This document shows positions 53,202 through 62,334 of a stretch of DNA of 64,000 bases, piece by piece (position 1 is the first letter of the stretch; each line of letters begins with the position of its first letter). The notes under the pieces were generated by a model. The model was not told the DNA's origin. It did not search any database and saw only the letters and a list, made by a program, of their open reading frames with translations. This DNA comes from Candidatus Zymogenaceae bacterium (GTDB lineage Bacteria > Desulfobacterota > Zymogenia > Zymogenales > Zymogenaceae), in the NCBI GenBank assembly GCA_016933535.1, contig JAFGAS010000078.1:106774-170773 (forward strand), written 5' to 3'. The position numbers and the translations under genes are program-made.

Positions 53202-54350
53202 CTATTCATTAATATACACCCTCGGCACCCGCCTGCCGACCAGGCACGTAATCTCATAGTTGATCGTCGAGAGCTTTTCCGCCATCTCGTCGGTGGATAT
53301 CTCGCCTTCCCCCTGCCTTCCCATGAGGACGACCTCGTCGCCGACCTGGGCCATCGGAACGCGGGTTACGTCAATCATCGTCATATCCATGCAGACACGG
53401 CCGATGACCGGCGCGCGTTTTCCGCGCACCAGCACCTCGTAGTTGTTGGAGAGAAGCCTTCGGTAGCCGTCGGCGTATCCTATCGGGAGCGTGGCCACGT
53501 CCGTGGGGGCCTTCGCGACGTAGGTGCCCCCGTAGCTGATGGGGGTGTCGGCGGGCACGCGCTTGATAAATCGAATTTTCGTTACCAGGCTCATGGCGGG
53601 CCGAAGCGGTATCGAGCGTTTGACCTCCGATGACGGGTAGAGCCCATAGATCATGATCCCCGGCCGAACGAGGTTGAGGTGAGACGCCGGGAACGCAAGT
53701 ACCCCGCCGGAATTGGCCATGTGGCGAAGCGGGATATCGATCCCGCGGGAGGACAGCTCCTTTAACAGGCCGGTGAATTCCTCGATCTGTCTGTTGGTAG
53801 ACGCAGGGTCGGCCTCGTCAGATTTCGGAAAGTGGGTGAAAATTCCCTCAATAATGATATTGGGAAGGCCCTTAAGAAAGGCGATGTAATCAAGGGTGTC
53901 GGCGGGGGTGACCCCGATGCGCCCCATCCCGGTATCGACCTTCACGTGGACGCGCGCCGGGCGCTCCGAAGATGCCAACGCCGAAAGGGCCCGCGGGGTC
54001 TCAGTGTCGCAGACGGACTGCGCCAGATCATATTTTACTACCGGCTCCACCGCTTCGGGCGGCGCCGCACCCAGAACCAGGATGGGCGCGCTAATGCCCG
54101 CCTCGCGGATCTCAACGGCCTCCTGGGCATAGGCAACTCCCAGACATGTGGCGCCGTGCGCCAGCGCGGTCTGTGACACCCTCACCGCTCCGTGGCCGTA
54201 ACCGTCGGCCTTGACCACTGCCATGATCCGGACGTTGCCGCCCACGAGCGTCCCGATCCCCCGGATGGAATCGGCCACGGCCGAGAGGTCAATAACGGCG
54301 CGGGTGTCCCGCATAACGGATTCATCGTACATAAGATATAGTCCGATCAT
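53202..54350 (-). CDS. alr: Alanine racemase
   Basis: 382 residues. The PLP lysine is in AVVKADGYGHGA, the catalytic tyrosine in ISYGGTYVA, and the phosphate-site region in HMANSGG, GIMIYGLYPS and CMDMTMIDVT. It makes D-alanine for the cell wall. Three in-frame ATGs (54350, 54332, 54314) lie before RDTRAVIDLSAV; none has a good Shine-Dalgarno, so the start is uncertain. It lies in one run with a propeller gene upstream and kdkA downstream. Confidence 0.94.
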   Translation of the reverse strand: MIGLYLMYDESVMRDTRAVIDLSAVADSIRGIGTLVGGNVRIMAVVKADGYGHGAVRVSQTALAHGATCLGVAYAQEAVEIREAGISAPILVLGAAPPEAVEPVVKYDLAQSVCDTETPRALSALASSERPARVHVKVDTGMGRIGVTPADTLDYIAFLKGLPNIIIEGIFTHFPKSDEADPASTNRQIEEFTGLLKELSSRGIDIPLRHMANSGGVLAFPASHLNLVRPGIMIYGLYPSSEVKRSIPLRPAMSLVTKIRFIKRVPADTPISYGGTYVAKAPTDVATLPIGYADGYRRLLSNNYEVLVRGKRAPVIGRVCMDMTMIDVTRVPMAQVGDEVVLMGRQGEGEISTDEMAEKLSTINYEITCLVGRRVPRVYINE

Positions 54351-54470
54351 AGACCGCCGAGGAGGCCGAAGCCGCCCGGGCGATACGTTTTGTCCGGGGT
54401 TTCCGGATGCAGAGACAAGCGTGGTGCCCGATTAGGCCGCCGCGGCGGTGTCTGCTTACCGGGGGACGCC

Positions 54471-55415
54471 TCACGGGTGCACCCGCATGAGGTAGACCCC
54501 GTCCTTTTTCGTGCCGACCCAGAGGGACCCGTCCGGTCCGGGGGCAAATGAGGTAACGCCGGCCGGGGCAACGCCGCCGCCGGTAGAAATCGATTCGAAT
54601 GCCCCGCCTCCCGTTGAGGCATAGATACCCGTATCGGAGCCGACCAGGGTGGTCGTATTATATACGAGAAACGCCGTTATCCTCCCCGGCCTTTCGGGAA
54701 GCTCGATGGCATGAATCCCAGTATCGTCCAGGACGAAGGCGCCGGCGGCGTCGGTGCCGATCAAAAGACGGTCTGCGTCGACGTAAAGGGCGCCGACGGC
54801 GTTTCCCGAAAGCTCCTCGACCCATCCGGTCCTTGATGCAAACGTCCCCCCGATGATCACGAGCCCCCCTTTCTTGTGCGTCCGGTCAAGCGCCCCGGCG
54901 ATTATCGTGCCGTCGGACGGTGCGGAAAGCGCCGTGAAGGACGCCCCCTTCAAAACGGTATGGGGTGTCCCGTCGGGATTGCAGTAATAGAGGCCGGAAT
55001 CGGTGCCGATAGTCACCGCATTGAATCGTGCCGCAATCGCGGTGATCTTTTTATCCCTGGCGAAGGGAAAGCGTGCCGCCGTCCAGATGCCGTCCCGGTC
55101 GGTGATGCGGTATACCAGCCCGGTATCCGTGGCGGCCCAGAGGTCGCCGTCGGGGTCCTGCGTCAGCGCCGTTGTTGGGATGGTTTGAAAGATCGGCAAA
55201 AAGAAATAGTCCGAGAGGACGTGCAGCCCCCCCCCCGAGGCGATAAAGACGCCCGTATCCCCGGCCGGAGACAGGGCGTTGACGGTGTTATCGAAGAGCC
55301 CCTCCTTTTCGGTCCTGTGGTCAATGATCTCCCATTGGCCGCAGCGGCCGGCAATAGGGAGGCCGCAAACGATTATCAGCAAAAGCGAAAGTGCCGACAG
55401 GAGCCTGTATCTCAT
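54471..55415 (-). CDS. Secreted beta-propeller-like protein
   Basis: 314 residues. Signal peptide MRYRLLSALSLLLIIVCGLPIAG, then about six short repeats with the form D.G..W.GT..G...., for example DPDGDLWAATDTGLVYR, AVTIGTDSGLYYC, LLIGTDAAGAF and GPDGSLWVGTKKDGVYL. These match the two-component-regulator propeller (Reg_prop) blades. No histidine kinase follows, so it is a stand-alone propeller. AAGAGG precedes the ATG at 55415; a GTG three bases earlier is less likely. Confidence 0.78.
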   Translation of the reverse strand: MRYRLLSALSLLLIIVCGLPIAGRCGQWEIIDHRTEKEGLFDNTVNALSPAGDTGVFIASGGGLHVLSDYFFLPIFQTIPTTALTQDPDGDLWAATDTGLVYRITDRDGIWTAARFPFARDKKITAIAARFNAVTIGTDSGLYYCNPDGTPHTVLKGASFTALSAPSDGTIIAGALDRTHKKGGLVIIGGTFASRTGWVEELSGNAVGALYVDADRLLIGTDAAGAFVLDDTGIHAIELPERPGRITAFLVYNTTTLVGSDTGIYASTGGGAFESISTGGGVAPAGVTSFAPGPDGSLWVGTKKDGVYLMRVHP

Positions 55416-55661
55416 CACGGGCGCCTCTTAAATAGTGATCCGTCGCAAGTCCGACTACTGCTCCGGGTATTCACCTCCTCCCGTGGGAGGCCGATGCGAT
55501 CGCCGCCACCCGATGATGGGGACGATCCCGGAAGACAATTTCAGGCCCTTTTGGGTGGGGATCGGATGACCCGGGGATGAAAACGGCCCTTTTCTTGTTT
55601 ATATAGTATATAGTACGGATTACCGGAAGATTTCAATAAAAAAATTAAGGATTCAATTTTC

Positions 55662-55691
55662 TTGACATTGCCAACGCCCCGAGTTTAATAT
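55662..55691 (+). promoter_or_regulatory. Sigma70 promoter of glyQ
   Basis: TTGACA, 18 bases, TAATAT. Transcription would begin near 55698, so the TTG at 55698 cannot be the start and the GTG at 55716 is. Upstream, 55416-55661 holds no recognised gene. Confidence 0.65.
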
Positions 55692-55715
55692 ATAATTTTG
55701 TCTGAGGGGGAGACC

Positions 55716-56603
55716 GTGGCGCTTACGTTTCAGGATCTGATCATAGCACTCCAGACGTACTGGGGAGGGCGCGGCTGTCTCATACAGCAGGGGTACGATA
55801 TCGAGGTGGGAGCGGGGACGATGAACCCGGCCACATTCCTCAGGGTACTGGGGCCGGAACCGTGGAACGTCGCCTACGTGGAACCCTCCCGGCGTCCCAA
55901 CGACGGCAGGTACGGCCAGAATCCCAACCGACTCTCCCACTACTATCAATATCAGGTCATCCTCAAACCATCGCCGCTGGAAGTCCAGGAAATCTATCTG
56001 GACAGCCTCAAGAGCTTCGGCATCGACGTCCTGGCCCACGATATCCGGTTTGTGGAAGACGACTGGGAATCGCCCACCCTCGGCGCGTGGGGGCTCGGCT
56101 GGGAGGTCTGGCTGGACGGCATGGAGATCACCCAGTTTACCTATTTTCAGCAGGCCGGCGGGGTGGACCTTGCCCCGGTTTCGGTCGAGCTGACCTACGG
56201 TATCGAGCGGATCGCAATGTATCTCCAGGGGGTCGACAACGTCTATGACCTCCAGTGGGCCCACGGCGTGACGTACGGTGACGTTCATCACCAGGGCGAA
56301 GTCGAAAACTCCGTCTATAATTTCGATGAATCCGATCAAGATATGCTGTTTGGCATGTTTGATATGTGCGAGGCGGAATCCAAGCGGCTCATCGGCAAGG
56401 GACTGGTGCTGCCGGCCTACGATTACTGCCTCAAGTGTTCCCACCTCTTCAACCTCCTGGATGCGCGGGGTGCCATCAGTGTCGCGGAGCGCACCCGGTT
56501 CATCGGGCGGGTTAGGGATCTGGCAAGATCGTGTGCCCTCGGCTACCTTTCCCAGCGCGAACAGATGGGCTACCCATTACAGAAGCGGTGGAAAAACATA
56601 TAA
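55716..56603 (+). CDS. glyQ: Glycyl-tRNA synthetase alpha subunit
   Basis: 295 residues starting [16 protein letters not shown]. The hallmark [33 protein letters not shown] and the class II motif region [16 protein letters not shown] are present. It is the catalytic subunit of the two-subunit glycyl-tRNA synthetase found in most Gram-negative bacteria. GAGGGGGAGA before the GTG, and the promoter position, set the start. The beta-subunit gene does not follow directly; a small secreted-protein gene lies between. Confidence 0.95.
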   Translation: MALTFQDLIIALQTYWGGRGCLIQQGYDIEVGAGTMNPATFLRVLGPEPWNVAYVEPSRRPNDGRYGQNPNRLSHYYQYQVILKPSPLEVQEIYLDSLKSFGIDVLAHDIRFVEDDWESPTLGAWGLGWEVWLDGMEITQFTYFQQAGGVDLAPVSVELTYGIERIAMYLQGVDNVYDLQWAHGVTYGDVHHQGEVENSVYNFDESDQDMLFGMFDMCEAESKRLIGKGLVLPAYDYCLKCSHLFNLLDARGAISVAERTRFIGRVRDLARSCALGYLSQREQMGYPLQKRWKNI

Positions 56604-56636
56604 GATTTTATGGTTTTTTTCCGGAGGAGTAGGGAT

Positions 56637-57038
56637 ATGAAAAAGATTTCGATTCTTTTCCTGGCGCTCTTCTTGATGGCGACCGTTGCCGATGCCGGCA
56701 CCTGGATTGTCAAACCGGCTACGATCATCTTCAACGACTGTCCCACGGGACTGTCGGTCGTCAGGTACGGCCTGAACTATATCACCAGCGGCGTCAATCG
56801 CGGCAAGGCCTGCGTCTACGTAACGGTTCAAGCAAAGGCCTCGGTGTTATCGGGCTGCGTCTACTTCAAAGTCTATACGGCCAACGGGAACGTGGTCTTC
56901 AAGGCCAAAAAACGGGTCAAACTTTTCGCGGGAAGCGAACAGAATTACTATGCCTATATACCGGCCGCTGATGTCGCTGGAGGCAATATCATGGCCGATA
57001 TTGGATTGGGGTGCAACTGTCGCAGGCCGGGATACTAA
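56637..57038 (+). CDS. Small secreted Cys-containing protein between glyQ and glyS
   Basis: 133 residues. Signal peptide MKKISILFLALFLMATVADA, then a beta-rich domain with cysteines in NDCPTGL, GKACVYV, SGCVYF and GLGCNCRRP. Two or more disulfides seem possible. No family recognised; not clearly related to the secreted protein at 16438. GGAGGAGTAGGGAT before the ATG at 56637 is an excellent Shine-Dalgarno, so it is surely translated. It is 33 bases after glyQ and 150 before glyS. Confidence 0.75.
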   Translation: MKKISILFLALFLMATVADAGTWIVKPATIIFNDCPTGLSVVRYGLNYITSGVNRGKACVYVTVQAKASVLSGCVYFKVYTANGNVVFKAKKRVKLFAGSEQNYYAYIPAADVAGGNIMADIGLGCNCRRPGY

Positions 57039-57188
57039 TCCGCCCGTGATCGTCCGTGTGGGCGCTCCGCCGTCGCTTCGATGATCTTTCACCCCCCCGG
57101 GAAGGGGGGAGAAAGTCTGTTTTCTCGCTGACGGGATAATGCATTGTAGCGGGTTTCTCGGCCCGCACGTCTCTATTCTCCTGATTTT

Positions 57189-59267
57189 ATGACGGAACCG
57201 ATCGTGACAAAAGAACTGCTTTTTGAAATCGGAACGGAAGAGATCCCGGCGGGATTTGTCCCGCCGGCGCTGGCTGCGATGGCCCGATTGGGCAACGAAC
57301 TCCTGGATGCCTACCGTATTGACGCCGGTCGTATCACAACACTCGGAACGCCCAGAAGGCTCGTGCTCGTCGTCTCGGACATGGCCGCAAGCCAGCGGCC
57401 CGAGACGATCGAAAAGGTTGGACCGCCGGTATCGGTGTGCCTGGATACGAACGGCAAGCCAAACGAAAAGGCCCTCGGATTTGCCCGGGGGCAGGGTGTT
57501 GCCGTCGAGGACCTCAAGCGGGTCAAGACCGATAAGGGCGAGTATATGGTGGCCGTCAGACAAGACACGGGCCGCGCCACCCGGGACGTGTTGCCCGAGA
57601 TATTAGGGAAACTCATCGCCGACATCCCCTTTAAGAAGAGCATGCGCTGGATGGACCTGTCGGTCCGCTTTGTGCGGCCCGTTCATTGGATCCTGGCCGT
57701 CTTCGGGGGGCAGGTTATACCGCTGACTTTCGGCAACGTCACCAGTTCCGACTTCACCCGGGGGCATCGCTTTCACGCACCGCAGCCTATCAAGGTCAAC
57801 GACTTTTCGGATTATCTGGAAAAAATAAAAAAGGCATTTGTTATTGTCGATCCCGACGAGCGGCGGACCCTCATCGAGCGGCAGGTGGCCGAGGCAGCCG
57901 CTTCCTGCGGGGGGGCCGTGCTGCCCGATCCGGGGCTGATCGACGAGATCGTATACCTGACGGAGTTTCCGTTTGCCGCGGCGGGCGTGATCCCCGAGAA
58001 ATACCTCGTTCTTCCCAAGGACGTGATGGTCACCGCCATGCGCTCCCACCAGCGATACTTTTCGATAGTCGATGGTCAGGGCCAGATAGTGCCCCGCTTT
58101 ATCACCGTAAATAATACCAAGCCCAAGGATATCGCTCTGGTCATGCGGGGCAACGAGCGGGTATTGACGGCGCGGCTCGAGGATGCGCGCTTTTACTTCG
58201 AGGAAGACCTGAAAATCAAGCTGGCCGACCGGGTCGAGGCCCTAAAGTCGGTCGTCTTTCACGCCAAGCTTGGGACGTCTTACGAGAAGGTCATGCGCTT
58301 TCGGGAGCTCGCGGGATGGCTTGCCGATCGGCTTGCCCCCGAGATAAAACAAGACGTCCTTTCGGCGGCCTATCTGGCCAAGGCCGACCTCGACACGGGG
58401 ATGGTCGCCCAGTTCCCGACGCTCCAGGGCGCGGTGGGCAGGGAGTATGCGATCCGGGAGGGGATCAAACCGTCGGTGGCCGCCGCCATCAGCGAACACT
58501 ACCTCCCCCAGGGCCCAAAGGACCCGCTGCCGGAAGGGATCGAGGGAACGCTCGTCTCTCTGGCCGACAAGATGGATACCGTCTGCGGCTTCTTCGGGGT
58601 AGGACAGACACCGACCGGCACGGCCGACCCGTATGCGCTGAGGCGAAACACCATCGCGATCCTCAACATTATCATCGGCAAGGGCCTGCGGCTGTCGCTC
58701 TTTGAATTTATCGACGCATCGATCGCGGCCCTTTCGGGGAAAATCACCGGGACACCGGTCCAGGCGAAGACCGATGTCCTTGATTTCTTCAGGGGAAGAT
58801 TTTCCGGTATCCTGGTCGGCGAGGGATATCCCGCCGACGTGGCGGAGGCGGTCCTGTCGGTCTGGCTGGATGACCCGGTGTCGGCCGTAAAACGCACCGC
58901 GGCTCTTTCGGGCTGGAAAAGCCGTCGCGAGTTCTCCGATCTGGCCGGCTCCATCAAGCGCGTGGCCAACATCCTCAAGGGCAAGGAGACCGGTGCCGTT
59001 GACGAATCTATCCCGGCCGAAGACGTCGAGCGGGCGCTGCTTTCGGCGTACCGGCTGACCAGGGGCGAGATAGAAGGCTTCCTGGCCGACGAGGATTTCG
59101 ACTCGGCGACGGGCGTGCTCCTGAAGTTAAAGGGCCCGATCGACGATTTCTTCAACGGCGTCATGGTTATGGACAAGGACGAGAAGATTCGGGATAACCG
59201 CCTGGCGCTCCTGAACCAGGTTAGATCGCTTTTCCTTTTACTTGCAGATTTTTCCCTGATCGAATAA
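57189..59267 (+). CDS. glyS: Glycyl-tRNA synthetase beta subunit
   Basis: 692 residues, the usual length. KELLFEIGTEEIPAGFVPPAL at the start, then SMRWMDLSVRFVRPVHWI, MRSHQRYF, the HD-domain-like middle (VVFHAKLGTSYEKV...LAKADLDTGMV...LQGAVGREYA) and a C-terminal anticodon-binding-like helical part. It binds tRNA-Gly for GlyQ. The ATG at 57189 has no Shine-Dalgarno; a GTG at 57204 is possible. Confidence 0.95.
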   Translation: MTEPIVTKELLFEIGTEEIPAGFVPPALAAMARLGNELLDAYRIDAGRITTLGTPRRLVLVVSDMAASQRPETIEKVGPPVSVCLDTNGKPNEKALGFARGQGVAVEDLKRVKTDKGEYMVAVRQDTGRATRDVLPEILGKLIADIPFKKSMRWMDLSVRFVRPVHWILAVFGGQVIPLTFGNVTSSDFTRGHRFHAPQPIKVNDFSDYLEKIKKAFVIVDPDERRTLIERQVAEAAASCGGAVLPDPGLIDEIVYLTEFPFAAAGVIPEKYLVLPKDVMVTAMRSHQRYFSIVDGQGQIVPRFITVNNTKPKDIALVMRGNERVLTARLEDARFYFEEDLKIKLADRVEALKSVVFHAKLGTSYEKVMRFRELAGWLADRLAPEIKQDVLSAAYLAKADLDTGMVAQFPTLQGAVGREYAIREGIKPSVAAAISEHYLPQGPKDPLPEGIEGTLVSLADKMDTVCGFFGVGQTPTGTADPYALRRNTIAILNIIIGKGLRLSLFEFIDASIAALSGKITGTPVQAKTDVLDFFRGRFSGILVGEGYPADVAEAVLSVWLDDPVSAVKRTAALSGWKSRREFSDLAGSIKRVANILKGKETGAVDESIPAEDVERALLSAYRLTRGEIEGFLADEDFDSATGVLLKLKGPIDDFFNGVMVMDKDEKIRDNRLALLNQVRSLFLLLADFSLIE

Positions 59268-59356
59268 CGGGGTTCGCGATTTAGCGGATATCCGGGTAGC
59301 TATTTATAAAATATGCACTCCGCTGAATAGATCTTACGGAAAAGGAGACTGATATC

Positions 59357-62038
59357 ATGGCCAAGAAATACGTCTATTATTTTGGTGATTCAAAGGCCGA
59401 GGGTGATGCGTCGATGAAACTGCTGTTGGGCGGCAAGGGCGCAAACCTGGCCGAAATGGTCAACCTCAAGATCCCCGTTCCCGCGGGATTCACCATCTCC
59501 ACCGAGGTATGCTCACATTACTACGATCACAACGGGCAGTACCCGCCGGGACTCAAAGACGAGGTGACCAAGAACATCCTGAAGGTCCAGAAGGCGATGG
59601 GGGCGGTCTTCGGCGACCCCCAAAACCCGCTGCTTTTTTCGGTGCGCAGCGGCGCGCCGGCCTCTATGCCGGGTATGATGGATACCGTCCTCAACCTGGG
59701 ACTGAACGACAAGACCCTTCCGGGACTCGTCGAAAAATCAAAGAACGAGCGGTTCGTATACGATTCCTACCGCCGGCTCATCCAGATGTACGGCGACGTG
59801 GTCATGGGCCTGAAGCCGGAGCGGGAGGACGAAGAGGACCCCTTTGAGGTTATCATCCAGAAGAAGAAAGACGAGGTCGGGGCAAAGACCGACATGGATC
59901 TCACTGCCGCCGACCTCAAGGACCTTGCCGAGCGTTTCAAGAAGGTCATCAAACAGCGGCTCAAAAAGGAATTCCCCGAGGACCCGTACGAGCAGCTCTG
60001 GGGGGCGATCGGGGCGGTCTTCGGCTCCTGGAATAATCACCGGGCCGTAACCTACCGCCGGCTCAACGATATCCCCGCCCACTGGGGGACTGCCGTCAAC
60101 GTACAGGCGATGGTCTTCGGCAACATGGGCGACGACTGCGCCACCGGCGTCGCGTTTACCCGCGATCCCTCCACGGGCGAAAACGTCTTTTACGGCGAAT
60201 ACCTCAAAAATGCCCAGGGAGAGGATGTCGTGGCGGGTATCAGGACCCCCCAGCCCATCAACAAGGCCAAAAAGCTCGACGATAAACTGCCGTCCCTCGA
60301 AGAAGAGATGCCTGCCCAATATAAAGAATTGGCCGGCATCTATTATAAGCTCGAGAAGCACTATAAGGAGATGCAGGATATCGAATTTACCATCCAGAAC
60401 AACAAGCTCTGGATGCTCCAGACCCGCACCGGAAAGCGGACGGCCCAGGCCGCCGTAAAGATCGCCGTCGATATGGTCGGGGCAGGCCTTATCACGAAGA
60501 AAGAGGCGGTCATGCGCATCAAGCCCGATCAGCTCGATCAGCTGCTGCACCCGATGATCGACCCGAAGGCGCAGCGCAGTGTCATCGCCAAGGGGCTTCC
60601 CGCCTCGCCGGGCGCGGCGGTGGGTAAAGTCGTCTTTACCGCCAACGAGGCGGCCTTAGCCGCCGAGAAGAAAGAAAAGGTAGTCCTGGTCCGCATAGAA
60701 ACCTCGCCCGAGGATATCCACGGCATGAACGCCGCCCAGGGAATCCTGACGGCCCGGGGCGGCATGACGTCGCACGCGGCGGTGGTGGCCCGGGGAATGG
60801 GAAAGCCGTGCGTGGCGGGGGCCGGCGAGATTTCCATCAGCTACGAAAAACAGGAATTCAAGGCCTCCGGCAAGACCATCAAAAAGGGCGACTGGATCAC
60901 TCTGGACGGGAGCCGCGGGCAGGTAATGGCCGGACAGATGCCCCTGGTAGAGCCGGGCATGTCGGGCGACTTCGGGACCATCATGGGGTGGGTCGATGAA
61001 ATCAGGCGGCTTGCCGTCCGCACCAACGCCGATACCCCCCACGATTCGCAGGTGGCGGTCAATTTCGGCGCCGAGGGAATCGGCCTGTGCCGGACGGAGC
61101 ACATGTTTTTCGAGGGTGAGCGGATTGACGCCGTGCGGGAGATGATCATCGCCGAGGACCGCGCCTCCCGTGAGAAGGCCCTGGCCAAGATCCTGCCGAT
61201 GCAGCGGGGAGACTTCGAGGGCATCTTCAAGGTCATGGGGCAGCGCCCCGTGACGATACGGCTCCTGGACCCGCCGCTTCACGAGTTTCTTCCCCATACC
61301 GACAAGGAGATAAAAGAGCTTGCGGCAAAGATGAAGGTACCGGCCGAAACGATAAGGGCGAAGGTCGACTCCTTGCACGAATTCAACCCGATGCTGGGCC
61401 ACCGCGGGTGCCGGCTCGGTATCATCTACCCCGAGATCTCCGAGATGCAGGCCCGGGCGATATTTGAGGCGGCCTGCCGGGTAAAGAAGAAAGGGATCGA
61501 CGTCCATCCCGAGGTGATGATACCCCTGGTGGCCGACGTCAAGGAGCTCGAGCTTCAGCGGGACTTGGTGGTCAAGGCCGCCGAGGAGGCCTTTACAAAG
61601 GAAAAGATACGCGTCGATTATCTGGTCGGGACGATGATCGAGCTGCCCCGGGCGGCGCTCACCGCCGACCGTATCGCCACGGTCGCCCAGTTCTTCTCGT
61701 TTGGCACCAATGACCTGACCCAGACGACCTTCGGGCTCTCCCGTGACGACGCCGGCTCGTTTCTGCCAAAATACGTCCAGATGGAAATACTGCCCAATGA
61801 TCCTTTTGTCGTCCTTGACGAACAGGGGGTGGGTCAGCTCATCGAGATGGCCGTTAAAAAGGGCCGGGCGACGCGCAAAGACCTCAAGGTGGGCATCTGC
61901 GGCGAGCACGGCGGAGAGCCGGCCAGCGTCGAGTTTTGCCATCGGACGGGCCTCAACTACGTGAGCTGTTCCCCCTACCGGGTGCCCATCGCGAGGCTTG
62001 CCGCCGCGCAGGCGGTGATAAAGGAAAAGCAGAAGTAG
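59357..62038 (+). CDS. ppdK: Pyruvate, phosphate dikinase
   Basis: 893 residues in the full three-domain layout: N-terminal ATP-grasp part (GGKGANLAEMVNLKIPVPAGFTI; SVRSGAPASMPGMMDTVLNLG), the swivelling phosphohistidine domain (LTARGGMTSHAAVVARGMGKP, with the catalytic His), and the C-terminal PEP barrel (FGTNDLTQTTFGLSRDD; GICGEHGGEPASVEF). It converts PEP, AMP and diphosphate to pyruvate, ATP and phosphate, or the reverse, and so replaces or reverses pyruvate kinase, as is common in anaerobes. AAGGAG stands before the ATG. Confidence 0.96.
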   Translation: MAKKYVYYFGDSKAEGDASMKLLLGGKGANLAEMVNLKIPVPAGFTISTEVCSHYYDHNGQYPPGLKDEVTKNILKVQKAMGAVFGDPQNPLLFSVRSGAPASMPGMMDTVLNLGLNDKTLPGLVEKSKNERFVYDSYRRLIQMYGDVVMGLKPEREDEEDPFEVIIQKKKDEVGAKTDMDLTAADLKDLAERFKKVIKQRLKKEFPEDPYEQLWGAIGAVFGSWNNHRAVTYRRLNDIPAHWGTAVNVQAMVFGNMGDDCATGVAFTRDPSTGENVFYGEYLKNAQGEDVVAGIRTPQPINKAKKLDDKLPSLEEEMPAQYKELAGIYYKLEKHYKEMQDIEFTIQNNKLWMLQTRTGKRTAQAAVKIAVDMVGAGLITKKEAVMRIKPDQLDQLLHPMIDPKAQRSVIAKGLPASPGAAVGKVVFTANEAALAAEKKEKVVLVRIETSPEDIHGMNAAQGILTARGGMTSHAAVVARGMGKPCVAGAGEISISYEKQEFKASGKTIKKGDWITLDGSRGQVMAGQMPLVEPGMSGDFGTIMGWVDEIRRLAVRTNADTPHDSQVAVNFGAEGIGLCRTEHMFFEGERIDAVREMIIAEDRASREKALAKILPMQRGDFEGIFKVMGQRPVTIRLLDPPLHEFLPHTDKEIKELAAKMKVPAETIRAKVDSLHEFNPMLGHRGCRLGIIYPEISEMQARAIFEAACRVKKKGIDVHPEVMIPLVADVKELELQRDLVVKAAEEAFTKEKIRVDYLVGTMIELPRAALTADRIATVAQFFSFGTNDLTQTTFGLSRDDAGSFLPKYVQMEILPNDPFVVLDEQGVGQLIEMAVKKGRATRKDLKVGICGEHGGEPASVEFCHRTGLNYVSCSPYRVPIARLAAAQAVIKEKQK

Positions 62039-62042
62039 GGAG

Positions 62043-62108
62043 GTCACCCCAAAAGGCAGGCCTTTTGGGGACACCGACAAGTCACCCCGCGAAGCAGGCT
62101 TCGCGGGG
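62043..62108 (+). repeat. Two tandem palindromes of the CAGG-loop family
   Basis: Two units 38 bases apart, each GTCACCCC-arm-CAGG-arm-GGGG. First stem CCCCAAAAGG/CCTTTTGGGG, second CCCCGCGAAG/CTTCGCGGGG, both perfect. A third copy lies at 26217. The stems differ but stay complementary. Confidence 0.85.
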
Positions 62109-62180
62109 GGGCCGACGGGAAGGGATGAACGCCATGAATGGCGTCCCCGCGGATTTGAAAGAGAAACGGGCTTAACACCG

Positions 62181-62207
62181 GTAGGGGCGCGATTCATCGC
62201 GCCCGTC
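62181..62207 (+). repeat. GTAGGGGCG palindrome, third copy
   Basis: GTAGGGGCGCGA, loop TTCA, TCGCGCCCGTC. Same flanks as the copy at 51366 with a different, still complementary, inner stem. Confidence 0.8.
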
Positions 62208-62334
62208 TGAAACCCGAGACCCGTGCCGTCATCGCGGCGGAGTGAAACGACCGAAGTAATCCCCTTGCCATACGGTAGCGTCGGGGAATCATTGTATCCC
62301 CGTTTTCGAGTCACATTATCGGAGAGGTGATGCC

